Made by a program: the position numbers and the translations under genes. From Sulfitobacter noctilucae (GTDB lineage Bacteria; Pseudomonadota; Alphaproteobacteria; Rhodobacterales; Rhodobacteraceae): 64,000 nucleotides of DNA. This document shows, one piece after another, positions 1 through 8,293 of this stretch (position 1 is the first letter of the stretch; every line of letters starts with the position of its first letter). Location: contig NZ_JASC01000014.1 of the NCBI RefSeq assembly GCF_000622365.1, forward strand, positions 186,001 through 250,000. Direction: 5' to 3'. The notes under the pieces were generated by a model. The model did no database searches. It saw only the letters and a program-made list of their open reading frames with translations, and was not told the DNA's origin.

Positions 1-274
1 GCTTGGTGCCATCAAGCCTCTGTTGGCTGCGGTATTTGTACCAGCTTCGGATCTGGTCCACCGGCTCTCGCATCACGGCGACAGAAGCTGGACGCACTCC
101 AAAAGTATCCTCCAGAAAAGGCGCGATCTTGTTGGCATAGCGTAGGGCAGTGATGTGTTTGCGGTTTTTCGAAAACACGATCTCTGCCCGCGACTTCAAC
201 GCCATTTCCACGGCAGTTGTCCCCGTTTTGGGAGTCGCGAGAAAAGCGATCTTGTGGCGGAGGAAAACGAGCAT
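1..274 (-). CDS. sulfotransferase family protein, 5' part only (runs off left edge)
   Basis: An open frame starts at an ATG (complement of 272-274) and is still open at base 1, giving 91 codons. Residues 15-20 read PKTGTT, the 5'-phosphosulfate-binding loop of PAPS-dependent sulfotransferases, after a short beta strand (IAFLAT). R69 and S77 in the segment MREPVDQIRSWYKY fit the 3'-phosphate-binding loop. The product would move a sulfuryl group from PAPS to an unknown acceptor. It lies 20 bases downstream of lldD on the same strand, so the two may be cotranscribed, though no shared pathway is evident. The C-terminal acceptor region is outside the window. Confidence 0.8.
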   Translation of the reverse strand, partial: MLVFLRHKIAFLATPKTGTTAVEMALKSRAEIVFSKNRKHITALRYANKIAPFLEDTFGVRPASVAVMREPVDQIRSWYKYRSQQRLDGTK

Positions 275-294
275 AACCCAGCCCTATCTCAGTC

Positions 295-1464
295 TTAGCC
301 CGCCTGCCAGCGTCCGCCAAAGTCTTCAGGGATCAGAAGGTTGTGCTTGCCCAAATTGCCGACATTGGTTTCGCCGCACAGAGCCATGGTTGTGTCCAGC
401 TCTTTGTGGATCACCTCGAGCGCTGTCTGCACGCCTTTTTGCCCCATCGCCCCCAACCCATAGATGAAAGCGCGCCCGATGTAGGTGCCCTTGGCCCCCA
501 TCGCCAGTGCCTTGAGCACGTCCTGACCCGAGCGGATGCCGCTGTCCAGATGCACTTCGACCTGATCACCCACGGCGTCCAGAATGGAGGGCAGGGCGCT
601 GATGGAACTGACCGCACCATCAAGCTGTCGCCCGCCATGGTTGGACACGACAATGGCGTCCGCACCGACCTTCAGCGCCATCTTGGCGTCTTCCGCGTCC
701 AGTATGCCCTTGAGGATGACTTTGCCGCCCCATTGCTCCTTGAGCTTGGCAATCTTGGCCCAATCCAGTGTCAGATCGAATTGTTCTGCAGTCCATGCGC
801 CAAGGCTGGATGCATCCGAAATGCCATCGACATGGCCAACAATGTTGCCAAACTCGCGCCGTTTGGCGCGCAGCATCTCGATGCCCCAAGTCCATTTGGT
901 CGCCAGATTGGCGATGGTCTTGGGCGTCAGCTTGGGCGGGGCGGAGAGACCGTTTTTCAGGTCTTTGTGCCGTTGGCCGAGAATTTGCAGGTCCAGCGTT
1001 ATGACAAGGGCAGAGCAGTTGGCGTCTTTGGCTCGCTGGATCAGACGGCTGACATAATCCGCATCGCGCATGGTATAAAGCTGGAACCAGAAGGGCGCGT
1101 TGGTTGCTTCTGCCACATCCTCGATCGAATTGATCGACATGGTGGAAAGCGTAAAGGGCACGCCAAAATCACGCGCGGCTTTCGCGGCTTTAATCTCGCC
1201 ATCGGCGTGTTGCATCCCCGTCAGTCCCACAGGTGCCAGGGCGACGGGCATCGCCACATCCTCTCCGATCATCTGCCCTTTGGTGCTACGGCCCGACATA
1301 TCGACCGCGACACGCTGGCGCAGGCGCAGCTTGTCAAAGTCCGAGGTGTTCTCGCGGAATGTCAGCTCCGTCCAACTGCCGGATTCGCAATAATCAAAGA
1401 ACATGCGCGGCACGCGCCGTTCATAGATGCGCTTGAGATCGCCGATGTTGGTGATGACGGGCAT
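295..1464 (-). CDS. lldD: FMN-dependent L-lactate dehydrogenase / alpha-hydroxy-acid oxidase
   Basis: The 389-residue protein has the length and full pattern of the FMN-dependent alpha-hydroxy-acid dehydrogenase family. Visible marks are an N-terminal RRVPRMFFDYCESGS segment, the LKGI lysine near 252 that contacts FMN N1, and SNHGGRQLDG with catalytic His276. The enzyme oxidises L-lactate (or a related 2-hydroxy acid) to pyruvate at the inner face of the membrane and passes electrons to the respiratory chain. The exact substrate cannot be fixed from sequence. It is divergent from the nitroreductase/MarR pair across a 130-bp region with two palindromes, so the MarR protein might also affect it. 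Confidence 0.93.
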   Translation of the reverse strand: MPVITNIGDLKRIYERRVPRMFFDYCESGSWTELTFRENTSDFDKLRLRQRVAVDMSGRSTKGQMIGEDVAMPVALAPVGLTGMQHADGEIKAAKAARDFGVPFTLSTMSINSIEDVAEATNAPFWFQLYTMRDADYVSRLIQRAKDANCSALVITLDLQILGQRHKDLKNGLSAPPKLTPKTIANLATKWTWGIEMLRAKRREFGNIVGHVDGISDASSLGAWTAEQFDLTLDWAKIAKLKEQWGGKVILKGILDAEDAKMALKVGADAIVVSNHGGRQLDGAVSSISALPSILDAVGDQVEVHLDSGIRSGQDVLKALAMGAKGTYIGRAFIYGLGAMGQKGVQTALEVIHKELDTTMALCGETNVGNLGKHNLLIPEDFGGRWQAG

Positions 1465-1536
1465 GGGACGCCTCCATATTGGTCATCTTTGCTTACCAAT
1501 TTCCCAGAATACGGTCAATTCAAAGAATCTCTTGAG

Positions 1537-1579
1537 TGGTACGATATCGTACTATGAATACTGGTGCGATATTGTACTA
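1537..1579. promoter_or_regulatory. tandem palindromic operators, probable MarR-family binding sites
   Basis: Two 18-base sites, 1537-1554 and 1562-1579, are identical except at two positions and start 25 bases apart. The first contains the perfect 14-base palindrome GTACGATATCGTAC; the second is the degenerate GTGCGATATTGTAC. They end 15 bases before the nitroreductase ATG, where a bound repressor would block transcription or initiation. A MarR-family gene follows the nitroreductase, so autoregulation is the natural inference. The dyads and spacing are seen; the identity of the binding protein is inferred. Confidence 0.65.
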
Positions 1580-1594
1580 CAATGGAAAAATGAG

Positions 1595-2701
1595 ATGACC
1601 TTATCCCGACGCAAAACTCTGTCCCTCATTGGTGGTGGGACGGTTCTGGCTGCCTCTGCCACATTTGGTGGATTTGCCGCAACACGTACCCCGCATGATG
1701 CAATCGCTCCTTGGGGGTTGGCAGGGACCTATGAAGATCCGCGCCTGAATGCGCTCAGCTACGCGCTGCTGGCTCCAAGTCCGCATAATATACAGCCTTG
1801 GCAAGTGCGCCTTGAGGGCGAGAATGCGCTGACCCTTTACCACGACGGCATCCGGACTTTGCCGCATACCGATCCTGACGGGCGGCAGATCATGGTCGGC
1901 ATGGGCTGTTTTCTGGAGCAGATGGTGATTGCAGCCAGCAGTGCCGGACAGGGGGTCGACCTCACGCTTTTTCCCGAAGGTTCGGGTGGTCCGGTTGCCC
2001 ACGCAGTGTTTACCGGCGATGCAACCCCCGATCCACTGGCCGCGCACATATTGGAACGCCGGTCTTGCAAGAAGCCTTTCTCGGATACGCCTGTGCCAGA
2101 CGCGCTCGTCAACGAGCTGGAACAGAGCGCCGATATCTACACGGATGCGGCAACGGTGCAGCGCCTGCGCGATCTGAGCTTTGAAGCCTTTTTGATCGAA
2201 ACGCTGACGCCTGGCACAATGAAGGAAAGCGTCGATGTGATGCGCATGGGCAAGGCCGAGATCAACGCCACGCCCGACGGCATTGATATGGGCGGGACAT
2301 TTCTTGAAACCCTCATGCTGGCTGGTATGCTGAACCGCGAGATGCTGACCGATCCTGACGATCCCGGATTTCAGCGGGCCATCGACATCTATGCCAAGAT
2401 CATGTCGAGCACGCCAGCTTATGCCGTGTTGACCACGCCGGGGAACACATCGCTTGACCATATTGATACGGGCCGTCGCTGGTTGCGGCTGAACCTGACG
2501 ACAACGCGCATGGGGCTGTCGCTGCACCCGATCAGCCAGGCGTTGCAGGAGTACCCCGAGATGGACGCGCTTTATGCGACTGCGCATGACGTTTTGGCAC
2601 CAGAGGGGCATACGGTTCAAATGCTTGGGCGTCTGGGTTATGGTCCGGCCATTCCGCGCACTCCGCGCTGGCCGTTGAAGGCAAAGTTGATTGACGCATA
2701 A
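1595..2701 (+). CDS. nitroreductase-family FMN oxidoreductase with twin-arginine leader
   Basis: The 368-residue product begins at ATG 1595 (MTLSRRKTLSL); frames further upstream would run through the operators. R5-R6 followed by a hydrophobic stretch (LIGGGTVLAASA) suggests Tat export, although the residue after RRK is T rather than the usual hydrophobic one. SPHNIQPW near residue 67 is the FMN/ring-binding motif of nitroreductase-fold enzymes, and the length fits the larger Acg-like members. It likely reduces a quinone, nitroaromatic or similar compound in the periplasm or at the membrane; the substrate is unknown. The MarR gene overlaps its 3' end by 11 bases, forming a two-gene operon controlled by the palindromes just upstream. 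Confidence 0.8.
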   Translation: MTLSRRKTLSLIGGGTVLAASATFGGFAATRTPHDAIAPWGLAGTYEDPRLNALSYALLAPSPHNIQPWQVRLEGENALTLYHDGIRTLPHTDPDGRQIMVGMGCFLEQMVIAASSAGQGVDLTLFPEGSGGPVAHAVFTGDATPDPLAAHILERRSCKKPFSDTPVPDALVNELEQSADIYTDAATVQRLRDLSFEAFLIETLTPGTMKESVDVMRMGKAEINATPDGIDMGGTFLETLMLAGMLNREMLTDPDDPGFQRAIDIYAKIMSSTPAYAVLTTPGNTSLDHIDTGRRWLRLNLTTTRMGLSLHPISQALQEYPEMDALYATAHDVLAPEGHTVQMLGRLGYGPAIPRTPRWPLKAKLIDA

Positions 2702-3155
2702 ACCGGACCCCCGCACGCTATTTCAAGTATTTAAAGAGATCGGGATCATTGAACAGCTCAGCCGCGCCCGACTTGAGGCACGGCTGCCCGATGGGTTGAT
2801 CGCCCCGCATTTTGCGGTGTTGAGCCATTTGATCAATCGGGGCGACGGTGCGGTGCCCATCGACATGGCGCGCGCCTTTCAGGTGCCCAAGACGTCGATG
2901 ACACACACGCTGAAAGGCCTTGCCGCGAAGGGGCATGTCGAATTGCGCGCCAATCCGCAGGATGGGCGGTCCAAGACCGTATGGCTGACCGACAAGGGAC
3001 GGGCCTTGCGAGAAGAGGTTATTCAGGCTCTCGCGCCCGGGTTCGGCGACATGATGCAGCACATCGATCCGGACGAGTTGGCCCAGATGCTGCCGACCCT
3101 GATCAAGCTGCGCAGCTATTTGGACGCCGCGCGCAATGGCGAGGGAAAAACCTAG
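2691..3155 (+). CDS. MarR-family transcriptional regulator
   Basis: A 154-residue protein with the typical MarR length and order: an N-terminal dimerisation helix, a winged helix-turn-helix around residues 45-100 ([25 protein letters not shown], then [13 protein letters not shown] as the wing), and a C-terminal dimerisation helix. It starts with TTG inside the end of the nitroreductase gene, so the two are translationally coupled. The local arrangement suggests it represses its own operon through the paired palindromes at 1537-1579 and releases DNA on binding a small aromatic or oxidised ligand; the ligand is unknown. Its stop codon shares the bases CTAG with the convergent trpA stop. Confidence 0.88.
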   Translation: MTHKPDPRTLFQVFKEIGIIEQLSRARLEARLPDGLIAPHFAVLSHLINRGDGAVPIDMARAFQVPKTSMTHTLKGLAAKGHVELRANPQDGRSKTVWLTDKGRALREEVIQALAPGFGDMMQHIDPDELAQMLPTLIKLRSYLDAARNGEGKT

Positions 3156-3943
3156 GCAGCGTGTGCGCCGTCAGAGAGCGTTTTGACAAACGCAAGCACG
3201 TCCGCAACGCTGTCGCCTTTGGCAATCCGCGACACGATAGCCGAGCCAACCACGACACCATCTGCAACTTCGGCAATGGCCTGTGATTTCTCGGGCGTGT
3301 TGACACCAAAGCCCACAATCACAGGCAAGCCGCTGGCCTTGCGGATGCGCAAGACTTCGGGTGCCACATCACCTGCGTCCGCTTCGGCAGAGCCGGTGAT
3401 GCCGGTGATCGAGACATAATAGACAAAGCCGGAGGTGTTTTGGGCCACCCGCGGCAGACGCTTGTCGTCGGTGGTGGGGGTGGCAAGCCGGATAAAGTTC
3501 AGCCCGGCCTCTTGCGCGGGCAGACAAAGCTCACTGTCTTCTTCGGGCGGCAGATCAACGATGATCAAACCGTCGATGCCTGCCGCTGTGGCAGCCTCCA
3601 AAAATCTCTCTACCCCCATGGAATAGATCGGGTTGTAATAACCCATCAGCACAATCGGGGTCGTGTCATCGTCTTTGCGAAAGGTCGCCGCCATCTCAAG
3701 CGTTTTGGTCAAGGTCATCCCGCCGTCCAGCGCGCGCTGCCCTGCCAGTTGGATTGTCGGGCCATCAGCCATCGGATCAGTAAAGGGCAGACCCAATTCG
3801 ATCACATCCACACCCGCGCCGGGCAGTCCGCGCATAATCTCAAGCGAGGTCGCCATATCAGGGTCACCGGCCATGATATAGGAAACGAATGCTTTTTTAC
3901 CTTGGGATTTGAGGTCAGCAAACTTTGCGTTGATACGGGTCAT
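3152..3943 (-). CDS. trpA: tryptophan synthase alpha chain
   Basis: The 263-residue product cleaves indole-3-glycerol phosphate to indole and glyceraldehyde 3-phosphate and channels indole to TrpB, the last step of tryptophan synthesis. The catalytic glutamate and aspartate are visible in the segment [17 protein letters not shown], with the active-site strands GYYNPI and GFGVNTPE. Start ATG 3943 gives the usual N-terminus ([11 protein letters not shown]); the frame extends upstream but that extension is not family-like. No trpB or trpF is adjacent. It is divergent from ychF across 196 bp. Confidence 0.97.
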   Translation of the reverse strand: MTRINAKFADLKSQGKKAFVSYIMAGDPDMATSLEIMRGLPGAGVDVIELGLPFTDPMADGPTIQLAGQRALDGGMTLTKTLEMAATFRKDDDTTPIVLMGYYNPIYSMGVERFLEAATAAGIDGLIIVDLPPEEDSELCLPAQEAGLNFIRLATPTTDDKRLPRVAQNTSGFVYYVSITGITGSAEADAGDVAPEVLRIRKASGLPVIVGFGVNTPEKSQAIAEVADGVVVGSAIVSRIAKGDSVADVLAFVKTLSDGAHAA

Positions 3944-4139
3944 GGCAGGGCCTTTTCTTCGGATTTGATACTGCCAATGCCCAACCTCGCGCCGGAAATC
4001 AATGCAGGACAGCGCAGAGGGGGGGCTGAAAAGTCGCATTTTCCGACTTCCGCAGCACTCCTCAGCGCCTCATGCCCTTGCACAGCACCCCCGCCCGCCA
4101 TAGGACAGCGCAAATTCTGCTGGTTGAAGGATCAAGGTC

Positions 4140-5237
4140 ATGGGTTTCAAAATGGGTATCGTCGGTTTGCCAAACGTGGGCAAATCCACCCTGTTCAACG
4201 CGCTCACCCGCACGGCTGCGGCTCAAGCTGCAAACTTTCCCTTCTGCACCATTGAGCCGAACGTCGGTGAGGTCGCCGTGCCGGACGCACGCCTTGACCA
4301 GCTTGCCGCAATCGCCGCATCTAAATCCATCATCCCAACGCGCATGACATTCGTGGATATTGCGGGCCTCGTTAAAGGAGCCTCCAAGGGCGAGGGTCTG
4401 GGCAACCAGTTTCTGGCCAACATCCGCGAGGTCGACGCCATCGCCCACGTACTGCGCTGCTTTGAGGATGGCGATGTGACCCACGTCGAGGGCCGCGTGG
4501 ATCCGGTGGCAGACGCCGAAACCATCGACACCGAATTGATGCTGGCAGATTTGGAGTCCATCGAAAAGCGCCGCGCCGGACTGGTGCGCAAGATCAAGGG
4601 CAGCGACAAGGAAGCGGTGCAACAAGACCGCTTGCTGGCCATGGCGCAAGAGGCCATTGAAGGCGGTAACCCCGCCCGCGTGGTCGAGGTGGACGAAGAT
4701 GACGCCCGCGCCTGGCGCATGCTGCAACTGCTGACCACGAAACCGGTGCTGTACGTTTGCAACGTCGGCGAGGCGGAAGCGTCAGAAGGCAATGCATTTT
4801 CCGCCGCCGTCGCCGAAATGGCCGCCGCGCAGGGCAATTCCCACGTCATCATCTCGGCCCAGATCGAAGAAGAGATCAGCCAGCTTGAGGCCGAAGAGGC
4901 AGAGATGTTCCTTGAGGAAATGGGTTTGAAAGAGGCTGGCCTCGACCGCCTGATCCGCGCAGGCTACGAACTTCTGCACCTTGAGACCTACTTCACCGTC
5001 GGCCCCAAAGAGGCCCGCGCCTGGACCATCAAATCAGGCACCTCCGCGCCCAAAGCCGCAGGCGTAATCCACGGGGACTTCGAGAAAGGCTTCATCCGCG
5101 CCGAGACGATTGCATTCGACGATTTCGTGGCCTTGGGCGGTGAAGGCCCTGCGAAAGAGGCGGGCAAGATGCGGGCCGAGGGCAAGAGTTATGTGGTGAA
5201 AGACGGAGACGTGCTGCATTTCCTGTTCAACACCTAA
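4140..5237 (+). CDS. ychF: redox-regulated ATPase YchF (Obg family)
   Basis: The 365-residue protein matches YchF in length and architecture: a G domain with P-loop GLPNVGKST (residues 9-17), switch DIAGLVKGASKGEGLGNQFL, a coiled-coil insertion (about 130-210), and a C-terminal TGS domain (about 280-365) ending in YVVKDGDVLHFLFNT. The usual NKxD guanine-specificity motif is replaced by NVGE, as in the ATP-preferring YchF group. It binds the ribosome and affects translation and oxidative-stress tolerance. It appears monocistronic. Confidence 0.97.
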   Translation: MGFKMGIVGLPNVGKSTLFNALTRTAAAQAANFPFCTIEPNVGEVAVPDARLDQLAAIAASKSIIPTRMTFVDIAGLVKGASKGEGLGNQFLANIREVDAIAHVLRCFEDGDVTHVEGRVDPVADAETIDTELMLADLESIEKRRAGLVRKIKGSDKEAVQQDRLLAMAQEAIEGGNPARVVEVDEDDARAWRMLQLLTTKPVLYVCNVGEAEASEGNAFSAAVAEMAAAQGNSHVIISAQIEEEISQLEAEEAEMFLEEMGLKEAGLDRLIRAGYELLHLETYFTVGPKEARAWTIKSGTSAPKAAGVIHGDFEKGFIRAETIAFDDFVALGGEGPAKEAGKMRAEGKSYVVKDGDVLHFLFNT

Positions 5238-5584
5238 AGGGCTAAGCCGCATCCCGTGCCAACACGATTGGCACCAGAACTTCGTCACAGCAGTCCGCGA
5301 GAAAGTCGTAGGGCCCAACTCACGACGAGACCCACTGAGTAGCTTCTCACTCCCCTTTTCGAAAAGAATGGGTTCTTTCCGAGTGCTAACTGACCTACCT
5401 CGACTTTCCCAGTCCTTCCATCCTGTTCGCCACTCAGCGAAGTCTGATGCAATTCTCATTCAGCCTGAATTTGCGTCCGACTTTCGGCCCTGCAAATGGA
5501 AGAGACCGCGAGACATCGATTTTCACCTCAAAAGCATGGATTCAGCTCTTGCTCCTTCGGCATCCCGTAGCTAAACGGGTCAAC
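5238..5584. other. 347-bp intergenic region between ychF and tRNA-Ser
   Basis: I see no credible gene here. Short frames on both strands lack family-like sequence or ribosome-binding sites. A 7-bp stem with a 5-base loop (GTGCCAA/TTGGCAC, 5256-5274) lies 19 bases after the ychF stop, but no T-run follows it. The last 30-40 bases should carry the tRNA promoter. Confidence 0.5.
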
Positions 5585-5674
5585 GGAGACGTGGCCGAGT
5601 GGTCGAAGGCGCTCCCCTGCTAAGGGAGTAGGCCCGGAAGGGTCTCGAGGGTTCGAATCCCTTCGTCTCCGCCA
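5585..5674 (+). tRNA. tRNA-Ser (anticodon GCU)
   Basis: A 90-base class II tRNA. The acceptor stem is GGAGACG/CGTCTCC, the anticodon stem CTCCC/GGGAG encloses loop CTGCTAA (anticodon GCT), a long variable arm follows, the T loop is GGTTCGAATCC, and the 3' CCA is encoded. It reads AGC/AGU serine codons. Serine tRNA 3' ends are common integrase targets, and the sequence immediately downstream is a broken restriction-modification gene. Confidence 0.97.
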
Positions 5675-5810
5675 CCCAACTCATAAAGTAGCAACCCGAT
5701 CTAGGGACATGTCGTTGTTTTAAAGCGATATTTCCCTCAATCCGTTCTGCGCAACGCCCCGGGCATAGGGGTATATTGCTACATGAACTGCTACATTCGA
5801 GAGGTTTTCA

Positions 5811-6738
5811 ATGGCAGCCGTGGGCACGGGCACCTATCTGCTGGGTATCCTGCGCCATATCGCCGAGCAGGTTGAGGCGGACCTTGGCGCGGGCGCGGTC
5901 CCCGGTGTGATGGAAGCGATGTCCCGTCGCCTCATCGGGTTCGAGTAACAGTTCGGCCCCTTTGTCGTGGCCCAACTTCGCCTATTGAGCGAGTTGCTTG
6001 AACTGACCGGGTCCACAGCGCTTCACCCCAGACTGTTCGTCACCGATACGCTCTTCGACCCCGAAGAATCCCGGGCTCGTTTGCCATCTCTCTTTGCCCC
6101 CCTCACCACCAGTTATGAGGAGGCCAACCGCATCAAAGGAGAAGAGCCGATAACCGTTGTAATCGGCAACCCACCTTACAAAGACAAAGCAAGGGGAAGA
6201 GGAGGATGGGTCGAAAGCGGTCGCACAGGTGAAACAGGTCCATTAGCAGACTGGAATACTCCACAGGAATGGAGGGCGGGCCCTCACCTAAAACACTTAA
6301 AAAAACCTCTATGTTTACTTTTGGCGGTGGGCGACTTGGAAAGTCTTCGGAATTCCACCCGAGGCCGACGAGGCTCCGCGACCCGACCGTAGAGGGGTCG
6401 TTTGCTTTATTACAGCGGCGGGCTTCTTGAATGGTCCGGGCTTTCAGAAGATGAGAGCGGACTTACGAAGGGACGCGGATGAGATATGGGTTATCGACGC
6501 CACGCCAGAAGGCCACCAGCCACCGGTCAACAGCAGAATATTTCAGGGCGTCCAACAACCCGTCTGTATTGTAATTGCTTCGAGGAATAGCAACGAAGGT
6601 TCTGACGAACCTGCCCAAGTCAGATATCGCCGTTTACCTGTCGCACATCGGGAGCAAAAATTTGAGGCCTTGGCGGCCATAACTTTGGATGACTCTGGTT
6701 GGGACATAACCCACAAACGGCACACGCCATTTCGATAG
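5811..6738 (+). pseudogene. remnant of a type ISP restriction-modification enzyme (N6-adenine methylase core)
   Basis: The segment translates as a methylase core broken in several ways. It opens with AVGTGTYLLG (SAM-binding motif I) but lacks everything N-terminal to it. Reading meets a TAA at 5946-5948, then continues in the same frame through a segment containing VIGNPPY (catalytic motif IV). At an A-rich tract near 6299-6304 the homology shifts to another frame, LYVYFWRWATWKVFG, continuing through RGVVCFITAAGFLNGPGFQ and DEIWVIDATPEG to a stop at 6738. The N-terminal nuclease/helicase part and the C-terminal target-recognition part are missing. It sits 136 bases after tRNA-Ser, consistent with decay of an integrated island. 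Confidence 0.82.
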
Positions 6739-6803
6739 CGCGGAACCAAGGGGCGCCGATCGGGTTAGTCTTCCAGACCCTGACCAATCTGGAGAAAATT
6801 CCT

Positions 6804-7310
6804 GTGCAGACAAACCTGATGATCAATGGCACGCAGCAGCAGTTGGAGCTCGATCCAAGAACGACCTTACTCGATGCGCTTCGCCATCACCTGGGGCTGA
6901 CGGGAACGAAAAAGGGGTGCGATCACGGACAATGCGGCGCTTGCACGGTCATGGTGAACGGACGGCGCATCAATTCCTGCCTAACGTTGGCTTGCATGCA
7001 TGATGAGGATGAGGTGACCACGATCGAGGGCATTGGTCAGCCCGACAACCTAAGCGCATTGCAAAAGGCTTTTGTCAGCGAGGATGGTTTTCAGTGTGGC
7101 TACTGCACACCGGGACAAATCTGTTCCGCCACGGCGATGCTGGAAGAAGTCAAAAACGGCTGGCCAAGCCATGTTACCGATGATCTTGATGGGCAAGCCG
7201 ACCTTTCGACCGAAGAAATATCTGAACGAATGAGCGGTAACCTTTGCCGGTGCTCGGCTTACCCCAACATTGTCGAAGCCATCCGAAAAGCGGCGGGGGA
7301 GGGCGCATGA
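6804..7310 (+). CDS. molybdenum hydroxylase, 2Fe-2S subunit (PaoA/XdhA-like small subunit)
   Basis: From GTG 6804 the product is 168 residues, with GGAG about nine bases upstream. The plant-type 2Fe-2S cluster is bound by C39, C44, C47 and C59 ([12 protein letters not shown]) and the second cluster by C98, C101, C148 and C150 ([13 protein letters not shown]). It carries electrons between the molybdenum and FAD subunits. Its stop overlaps the next ATG by four bases. E. coli PaoA has a Tat leader of about 50 residues, but the frame upstream of 6804 has no twin arginine and runs into the pseudogene. Either this is a cytoplasmic variant or the leader was lost in the neighbouring rearrangement. 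ATG 6819 is an alternative start. Confidence 0.88.
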   Translation: MQTNLMINGTQQQLELDPRTTLLDALRHHLGLTGTKKGCDHGQCGACTVMVNGRRINSCLTLACMHDEDEVTTIEGIGQPDNLSALQKAFVSEDGFQCGYCTPGQICSATAMLEEVKNGWPSHVTDDLDGQADLSTEEISERMSGNLCRCSAYPNIVEAIRKAAGEGA

Positions 7311-8293
7311 GACCTTTTGAATATATCCGCGCGCAGAACCCTAATGATGCAACCCAAAGTGCCGCAGATGGTGCGATCATTATTGCCGGAGGTACGAACC
7401 TCTTGGACCTTATGAAACTTGAAGTCATGGCACCTGATGCGCTCATTGACATCAATCACCTTGAACTCAACCAGATCGAAGAAACCGAGAACGGCGGATT
7501 ACGGATCGGCGCGTTGGTAACAAACAGCGAACTCGCCAACGATATTCGCGTGCGCCGCAATTGGCCGGTGCTTAGCCGTGCTCTGCTCGCTGGGGCGAGC
7601 GGGCAGTTGCGCAACAAGGCGACCACCGGGGGCAATCTACTGCAACGCACGCGATGTCTGTACTTCTACGATCGCGCGATGGCGTGCAACAAACGCGAGC
7701 CGGGAAGTGGTTGCGCTGCACGTGAAGGGTTCAATCGTATCTTGGCCGTTCTGGGCACATCGGAGCATTGCATCGCTACGCATCCGAGCGACATGGCCGT
7801 TGCCATGCGGGCGCTTGGAGCGGAAGTGGAGACGTTGAAAGAGGGCGGCACCACTCGGCGGCTTGACCTCGATGAACTTTATCTACTCCCCGGCGACCGG
7901 CCCGACCGTGAAACGGTGTTGGAGCCCGGCGAATTGATTACCGCCGTCGTCCTGCCCGCGCCAGTAGAGGGACGTCAGACCTACCGCAAGGTACGCGACC
8001 GGGCCTCGTACGCCTTTGCGCTCGTGTCCGTCGCGGGCATTCTGAAAATAGAAGACGGTCGCATTACCAGAGCAGATTTGGCTTTTGGTGGTTTGGCCCC
8101 GAAACCTTGGCGGGATACGCAAGTCGAGGCGATCTTGGTTGGCAACAGGCCGACCGAAGAGCTTTTTGAGCAGGCTGCTGACCAGCTTCTCGCGGAGGCA
8201 CAAGGCCTTGGTGACAACGATTTCAAACTTCCGCTTGCCCGACGCACGCTCGTGTCGGTGCTTACCGAACTGACGCAGGAGGCACGGATATGA
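7307..8293 (+). CDS. molybdenum hydroxylase, FAD subunit (PaoB-like, extra Fe-S site)
   Basis: The 328-residue protein from ATG 7307 has the CO-dehydrogenase-flavoprotein fold. [15 protein letters not shown] near residue 26 is the FAD pyrophosphate motif and [13 protein letters not shown] follows the second FAD contact. Four cysteines with spacing C-x9-C-x8-C-x18-C, in [20 protein letters not shown] and [11 protein letters not shown], match the insertion that holds an additional 4Fe-4S cluster in PaoB and 4-hydroxybenzoyl-CoA reductase. It accepts electrons from the 2Fe-2S subunit and passes them to an external acceptor. Both ends overlap its neighbours by ATGA. Confidence 0.9.
   Translation: MRPFEYIRAQNPNDATQSAADGAIIIAGGTNLLDLMKLEVMAPDALIDINHLELNQIEETENGGLRIGALVTNSELANDIRVRRNWPVLSRALLAGASGQLRNKATTGGNLLQRTRCLYFYDRAMACNKREPGSGCAAREGFNRILAVLGTSEHCIATHPSDMAVAMRALGAEVETLKEGGTTRRLDLDELYLLPGDRPDRETVLEPGELITAVVLPAPVEGRQTYRKVRDRASYAFALVSVAGILKIEDGRITRADLAFGGLAPKPWRDTQVEAILVGNRPTEELFEQAADQLLAEAQGLGDNDFKLPLARRTLVSVLTELTQEARI

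Noticed and set aside
343-1557. A 404-residue open frame on the plus strand opposite lldD
   Set aside because: It is antisense to a clear FMN dehydrogenase; its residues are rich in H, R and G and match no family. GC-rich codon use commonly leaves such frames open.
1601-2716. A 371-residue minus-strand frame opposite the nitroreductase gene
   Set aside because: Shadow of the strongly supported plus-strand gene; no domain pattern and no ribosome-binding site at its start.
5368-5574. A 68-residue frame before tRNA-Ser
   Set aside because: No ribosome-binding site, no family-like sequence and poor codon use; treated as intergenic.
5675-6803. A second copy of the tRNA-Ser 3' end marking the far end of the island
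   Set aside because: I looked for a repeat of the TTCGAATCCCTTCGTCTCC segment down to the molybdenum hydroxylase and saw none; the other end may be lost or outside the window.
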